Shown here one piece after another: positions 59,466 through 64,000 of a stretch of DNA of 64,000 nucleotides. This stretch comes from Gordionus sp. m RMFG-2023. Taxonomy: Eukaryota > Nematomorpha > Gordioida > Chordodea > Parachordodidae. Each line of letters opens with the position of its first letter. The stretch's first letter is position 1. The notes beneath the pieces are model-generated. The model was not told where the DNA came from. It was given only the letters and a program-made list of their open reading frames with translations, and made no database searches. Made by a program: the position numbers and the translations under genes. The DNA lies in contig NC_088778.1 of NCBI RefSeq assembly GCF_954871325.1, positions 22,057,120 through 22,121,119 on the forward strand, written 5' to 3'.

Positions 59466-59903
59466 TCTAAAAACCAATTTCGTTTATTACTTTTACTTTA
59501 TTAAACAATAGTTCAGCGATAGAACTTGACGGGAAAAAATTATCGATTTTAATGTTTTCATTTTCACTGTAACCGATTCTTTTGGTATTATTTTCCAACA
59601 ATACCAGAAGTCTATTGACTACCTTTTATTCTACCTCTCAGGCCCGTAACCAATTCGTAAATTTTCTTGTTCTCATAAATATTATTTTTTAACTAATAAA
59701 ATCTCCCCCTATACACCCTACACCTTAGACCTAAAGAACCCCAATAAAATTTATGGGTCAAAAATATATATAATAGCCCTTTCCTCTCCCCTTAGCAAAA
59801 TCCTGGATAGGTCTATGCTACCGCTACGATATTATAAAAATATCAAAGGCAGATGTTATAAGTTAATTTTTAAAATATATTATGAAATTTAATTTAGCTG
59901 CAT

Positions 59904-60076
59904 TAGTGTTGTTAAACAGCTCGATTTTTTAAACTGCTAACTTAAGATTTTGGCCAAAAAATATTAGGCAGGTCTGGAGATTTTGCTCATAGTGACAGAA
60001 AAATTTGGGCATCTATTAACAAAATCTCGAGGGTTTATTTTTTGGCTAATATTGGGTTACCCGTTTAACAACACTT
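59904..60076. mobile_element. hAT-type MITE, copy 5 of 5, short
   Basis: 173 bp; ends TAGTGTTGTTAAACAGCTCG and (minus strand) AAGTGTTGTTAAACGGGTAA. Flanks AGCTGCAT (59896-59903) and AGTTGCAT (60077-60084) agree at 7 of 8. Internal deletion relative to copies 1, 2 and 4. Confidence 0.75.
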
Positions 60077-60084
60077 AGTTGCAT

Positions 60085-62580
60085 TACATATTAGATCAAA
60101 AATTAATCTTTTTTATTAAGATTGCTTTTAGTGTTTCAATTTTCTTTCTATCTTGACTCTTAGTAATGATTTTGAAATTTTTATTATTAATCTAATAACT
60201 CTTTTTATTTTTATATTCAAGTATACAAAAATGGAATTAATTACCAAACTGGAATTTATGCTAATTAAGCATTACACATTGGCCCAAACTTTAGCATTAG
60301 TGATTTCTTATTCAAAGCTATAACCTATCAGGTTCATATCAAATTTTTGAAAATATAACTCACTTCAAAATATAATAGATTTTAACTATTTCAATTTATA
60401 TGAAAAGAACAAATCATTTCATATCCTATACTATAAAGATCGTAAAATCATAAGATTCTAAAATATTTTTAATCGTGGGTTCCTTAATTTATTTATCCTA
60501 TAATTTTCTATCTGACATGATCTCAATTTTGGCAATTTTTTAAATTCATTTTAATGATAATTTTTTCTTTAAACTATTTACCCAGAATTTAAATAACTCG
60601 AATTATAGTATATTTTTTCTCAATACTGATCCTAAGCCCTTTTCTCATATTTATTTATTATAATACTTTTCTATTAATTTTTTTTAATTTTTATACTTAT
60701 TAAAGATTTTGTTTTTTAAAAAAAATCAAATTAACTTTACATTTTGATTGTTACAAAGTTTAATTCAATTTATCATAACTTTTAAAATATTACTTTTCCA
60801 ACTTTAATATTATTTTAATATAATGACTTTGATCATTTTCGAATGTTTTATATTGATGATATTATTCCCCATGTATAAGCAAAAAGTAAATGTAATATTT
60901 TAATAAATTGTTGCTAACTGACTCTTGTTTGACTTAAAATGAAATGTTTTAAAAAACATTTTATAATTCACCCGCTTACCCGTCCAATGTTTATCATTTA
61001 AAGCCTGCCCATTTTAAATCTTCAGTTTGATTGAATTAAATTTATTTTAAAACATTTTTATTGGTTATTTTTATTAATTATAAGAGTTTAAAAAAGAAGT
61101 AAATCTCAATTTTTTAAAATTATTTATAAAATTGTTGTTCCTTTACTGGAACATCAGGAATTCAGATGTATTACAAAAGAATAAAAGAAATTAATAATTT
61201 AAATAAACATGAATAAAAAATAAAATTATTTTATATTATTTAAATATTAACGAGTATCATGGATATTATTTCAAAAAGGCTTCTATAAAAGACTTTTATA
61301 TAAATTAGGTTATTTAATGATAATAAATAAAATATAATGACTAATAAATATCTTAAAAAGATTAGTCAATAGGACAAAAAATATTAAAATAGGAAATTTT
61401 TCAGAACAAAAAAAATGAAGTTGGATGAATGGAACAGTGAGAAAAAACAAATTGAAAAGCAAAAGTTTCTTTCACCTGGTTTTGGGTTTTGTTTACAATG
61501 TTTGCTATTGTATTTAAATTTCAATCAAAGAATATTTGTTATCCATCTAGCCTTGAAACCGGGTCAGACGATAATACTTTAGAATTGGGAGAAAATGGCA
61601 CATAGGAGCAAGGATTTTTTTGGGGGGTAAATAGGGGGGGGGGGTTGTACTATTTGGTAGATTCCTCATCTAGAGATATCTTTTTTTATAATCTAATAGT
61701 TTAATCCTCCTAATATAAAGAATTAGTTATAAAGATTTATAATATCTTTGGTAAATGAAAATAAAAACGATTACAATAAATGCTACTTTAACATCAAGCT
61801 TTGTGGTTAAGCAATTGTTTTGTAATATAGAAAATACTAAGTGAACTTGGAAATAAAAATCAAATCCACCCCATATGGGAAGGAGGCGTCATTTCCAAGG
61901 TATAAGTCCCTTCAGGAGTTTTCCCCGTTTTCAAAAAAACAGGTTATCGTTTTTTTAAAATTTACTACAAATTTAATTTTTAAAATGCAAAAATTTTATT
62001 TAAAAATTAAATGGGACACCTTTTGCAAATATAAATAATTATTAATTCATATATTTTTAGTAATATTTTAAGCACTGTTTAAATTAATTCTCAGATGATT
62101 TTATAGAAATCGATAAAAATTTTTCAAATTTTAAGGAAGGGGTTTCTCAGTAAAAGTTATGAAAACAAATTTTATCCCTATAATAATTTTCCATAGAGGG
62201 AAGGGCTGGAAGTTCAACCTTACGCCCTCCACTTTTCATCTAGATATCAATATAAAACTATAATAAAAAGAAGATTATATCCTATAGTATTTTTCATGAG
62301 AAGGGGGGAGGTGAGTTTATTCCACATTCCCAACCTCTTCCCACCCCATGTTTACGCCAGTAGCTCTAACATTTTATTATTTTTTTTATCTAGACCAAGA
62401 TTTACGAAATTTTTATCATTCTGGAGTCCGGCCCTTTTATTTTTTATGAAAAAATAAATTATAATAATAATAAAAATAAATATGAGCAATGAATGAAGGC
62501 TAAATGAGCTAATATAACATTTTCCAACTTGATATAATCTGAAAAATAGGGCAGGCAAAAGTTTGTAATTTAAAAAATTA
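60085..62580. other. AT-rich stretch, no gene recognised
   Basis: No convincing coding. A G-rich patch at 61620-61646 (11 G at 61634-61644) and a C/G-rich patch at 62300-62370 (CCACCCCATGTTTACGCCAG) could be the ends of a roughly 0.75-kb inverted element, but the match is loose. Confidence 0.35.
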
Positions 62581-62839
62581 CTAGACCCCGATTGCATATT
62601 TAATCTTTTTTAAACCCGACCCGATCCGAATTTTTGTAATTATATTATTTTAGGCCTGGTCGAGTTCCAGATCTTCGATACGATATTAAAATTTGTTTTA
62701 TAGGATGAATTCATCTCAAATCTTTAAATTATTTTAGGAAGCACCAGCTGTTCAAATACCTTTTATGAATCGAATACTATCAAGTTCAAGCTTATCCGCT
62801 AAGTATATGATATTTTATTTATATGCCATATTTATATGG

Positions 62840-63600
62840 CCCAGGGATGCGAACCCGGCAAAAATTTGCCCAGGTTCGGTTTAAGGTTAAAAAAAATAGA
62901 TGGGTTCGGTTCGGGTGCGGTTCAGGGAAATATTTTTGAACCCGAGTTTGGTTCTGGATTCAGCTCGGGTTTAAGAATTTTTGATTGATAAAGAAAAATA
63001 TTCTATATTTAAATCATAATTAAAAAACTAGACATAAATTTGGTATAAAAAATAAATTTTTTATTTTATTTATAGGCAAAATAAGTTAAAAATAAAAAGC
63101 ATAGTCATGTATAGATTTAAAAAATTTTATTTAGACGTATTTTTTTAAATTAACAATATCCAATATAATAAATTTTACTATGACTTGCTCACTTTCATTT
63201 TCCTCCAATTATAATCTTTGAGAATAAGTTAAAAATTAAAAATAAATGGCCTAAATGAATTTAATTGTTTAAAATTTATTAACAATCCAATAGGAATCTT
63301 TGAGAATAAATTTAAAAATGGAGTAAATGAATTAAGTTGTTTAAAATTTATTAACCCTTCACTTAAGGAAATTTGAAAATATCATAAAATGTCAAGTAAA
63401 TTATTAATATTTGTATTTACAATATATATATATTAATTTAAACAATACACTGAACCCTGTTGAACCCGGGTTCAAATAAAATTCCCGGGTTCGGGGTTTT
63501 GAAAATTTTATAAACGAGGTTCAGGTTAGGTTCGGGTTCAGATTTTTTCCCCAAAACCCTGGGTTTCTTCTCCGGGTTCGGTTTAGGTTTGTACGAGGTA
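62840..63600. mobile_element. Non-autonomous hAT-like element with GGTTCGGGT repeats
   Basis: Starts near CAGGGATGCGAACCCGG, with repeated GGTTCGG, GGGTTCGGTTCGGGTGCGG and AACCCGAG words to about 62980, an AT-rich middle, and mirrored AACCCGGGTTC, GGGTTCGGGG, GGTTCGGGTTCAG words at 63450-63590. The repeat-rich ends around an AT-rich core fit the hAT MITEs elsewhere in the window. The right terminus is not sharply defined. About 0.75 kb. Confidence 0.5.
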
Positions 63601-64000
63601 AGGGTAAAATCGGAATAAGTGCTTATACATCAAATTTTTTAAAATTCTTATCACTAAATCAGGTTTATTTAGAATTTTATTTAGGTAGTTCATTATACCA
63701 ATCATAATGTAAATATGTACATTGTTTGAATAAATATTATTAATATTGATATAAATGAATAAATGAGAGACTTCAGTCACTTCTTTTTTTAGGTGTAGTC
63801 TTCAAAGTTTTAAATATTTTTAAATGATATTTAAAAATGGTTATAAATTGAAATTTTTTAATAAAAATATAGTAGCTAACAATGTTTTAGCAAAATTCTT
63901 CTAAATTTTTTAATTAACTTAGGAGTGCTCTATAATAATAAAAAATATAGGAGTGCTAATTTTAACCCCCCCCCCCCTTACCCGCATGTTCTTGAAGCCA
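63601..64000. other. Window end, no gene seen; run of 12 C at 63966-63977
   Basis: AT-rich, with a C homopolymer close to the edge followed by TTACCCGCATG. It may be the start of another G/C-run element cut by the window boundary. Confidence 0.3.

Overview
The window is strongly AT-rich eukaryotic DNA from a metazoan. Two genes point to an animal: one resembles eIF4E-transporter (4E-T) and one resembles the germ-line ankyrin protein ASZ1/GASZ. Host genes are small, sparse and cut by very short introns (mostly 38-110 bp), so many real exons are too short to stand out as open frames. Short introns plus heavy A+T suggest a small-bodied or parasitic invertebrate, but the species cannot be fixed from sequence alone. 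A run of ten N at 56771-56780 marks an assembly gap.

Layout. 1-10.2 kb: a gene start leaving the window on the minus strand, then a 4E-T-like gene whose single visible intron (545-8150) holds nested transposons, including an outer TIR element (about 1985-8033), an inner TIR element (4035-7227), hAT debris and an inverted pair of LTR fossils. 10.2-18.1 kb: hAT MITEs, hAT and piggyBac tails, and a 2-kb element with about 470-bp inverted repeats. 18.4-27 kb: candidate host exons (18431-18838 +, 25332-25627 +, 26513-26950 -) between transposon remains and AT-rich sequence. 27.2-37.1 kb: almost wholly mobile DNA, with a decayed hAT carrying three younger insertions, a Ty3/Gypsy fossil, and a 2.5-kb hAT with another hAT inside it. 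38.9-44.6 kb: a MITE, the six-exon ASZ1-like gene, tandem and inverted repeats, and the start of an unrecognised gene at 44309. 45.9-51.0 kb: a Ginger1-type DNA transposon with CCGG target duplication, integrase-like transposase and a C-terminal OTU protease. 51.3-53.7 kb: a hAT element with mirror-image tandem arrays. 54-57 kb: exons of at least three unrecognised host genes. 57-64 kb: hAT remains, a MITE and featureless AT-rich DNA.

The host genes do not form an operon or obvious pathway. 4E-T acts in translational repression and mRNP granules, and ASZ1/GASZ in piRNA biogenesis, so both have germ-line roles in other animals. That two such genes share this window may be chance. The dominant theme is repeated hAT activity: at least ten hAT-type insertions from several families, eight of them with exact 8-bp target duplications, often one inside another.
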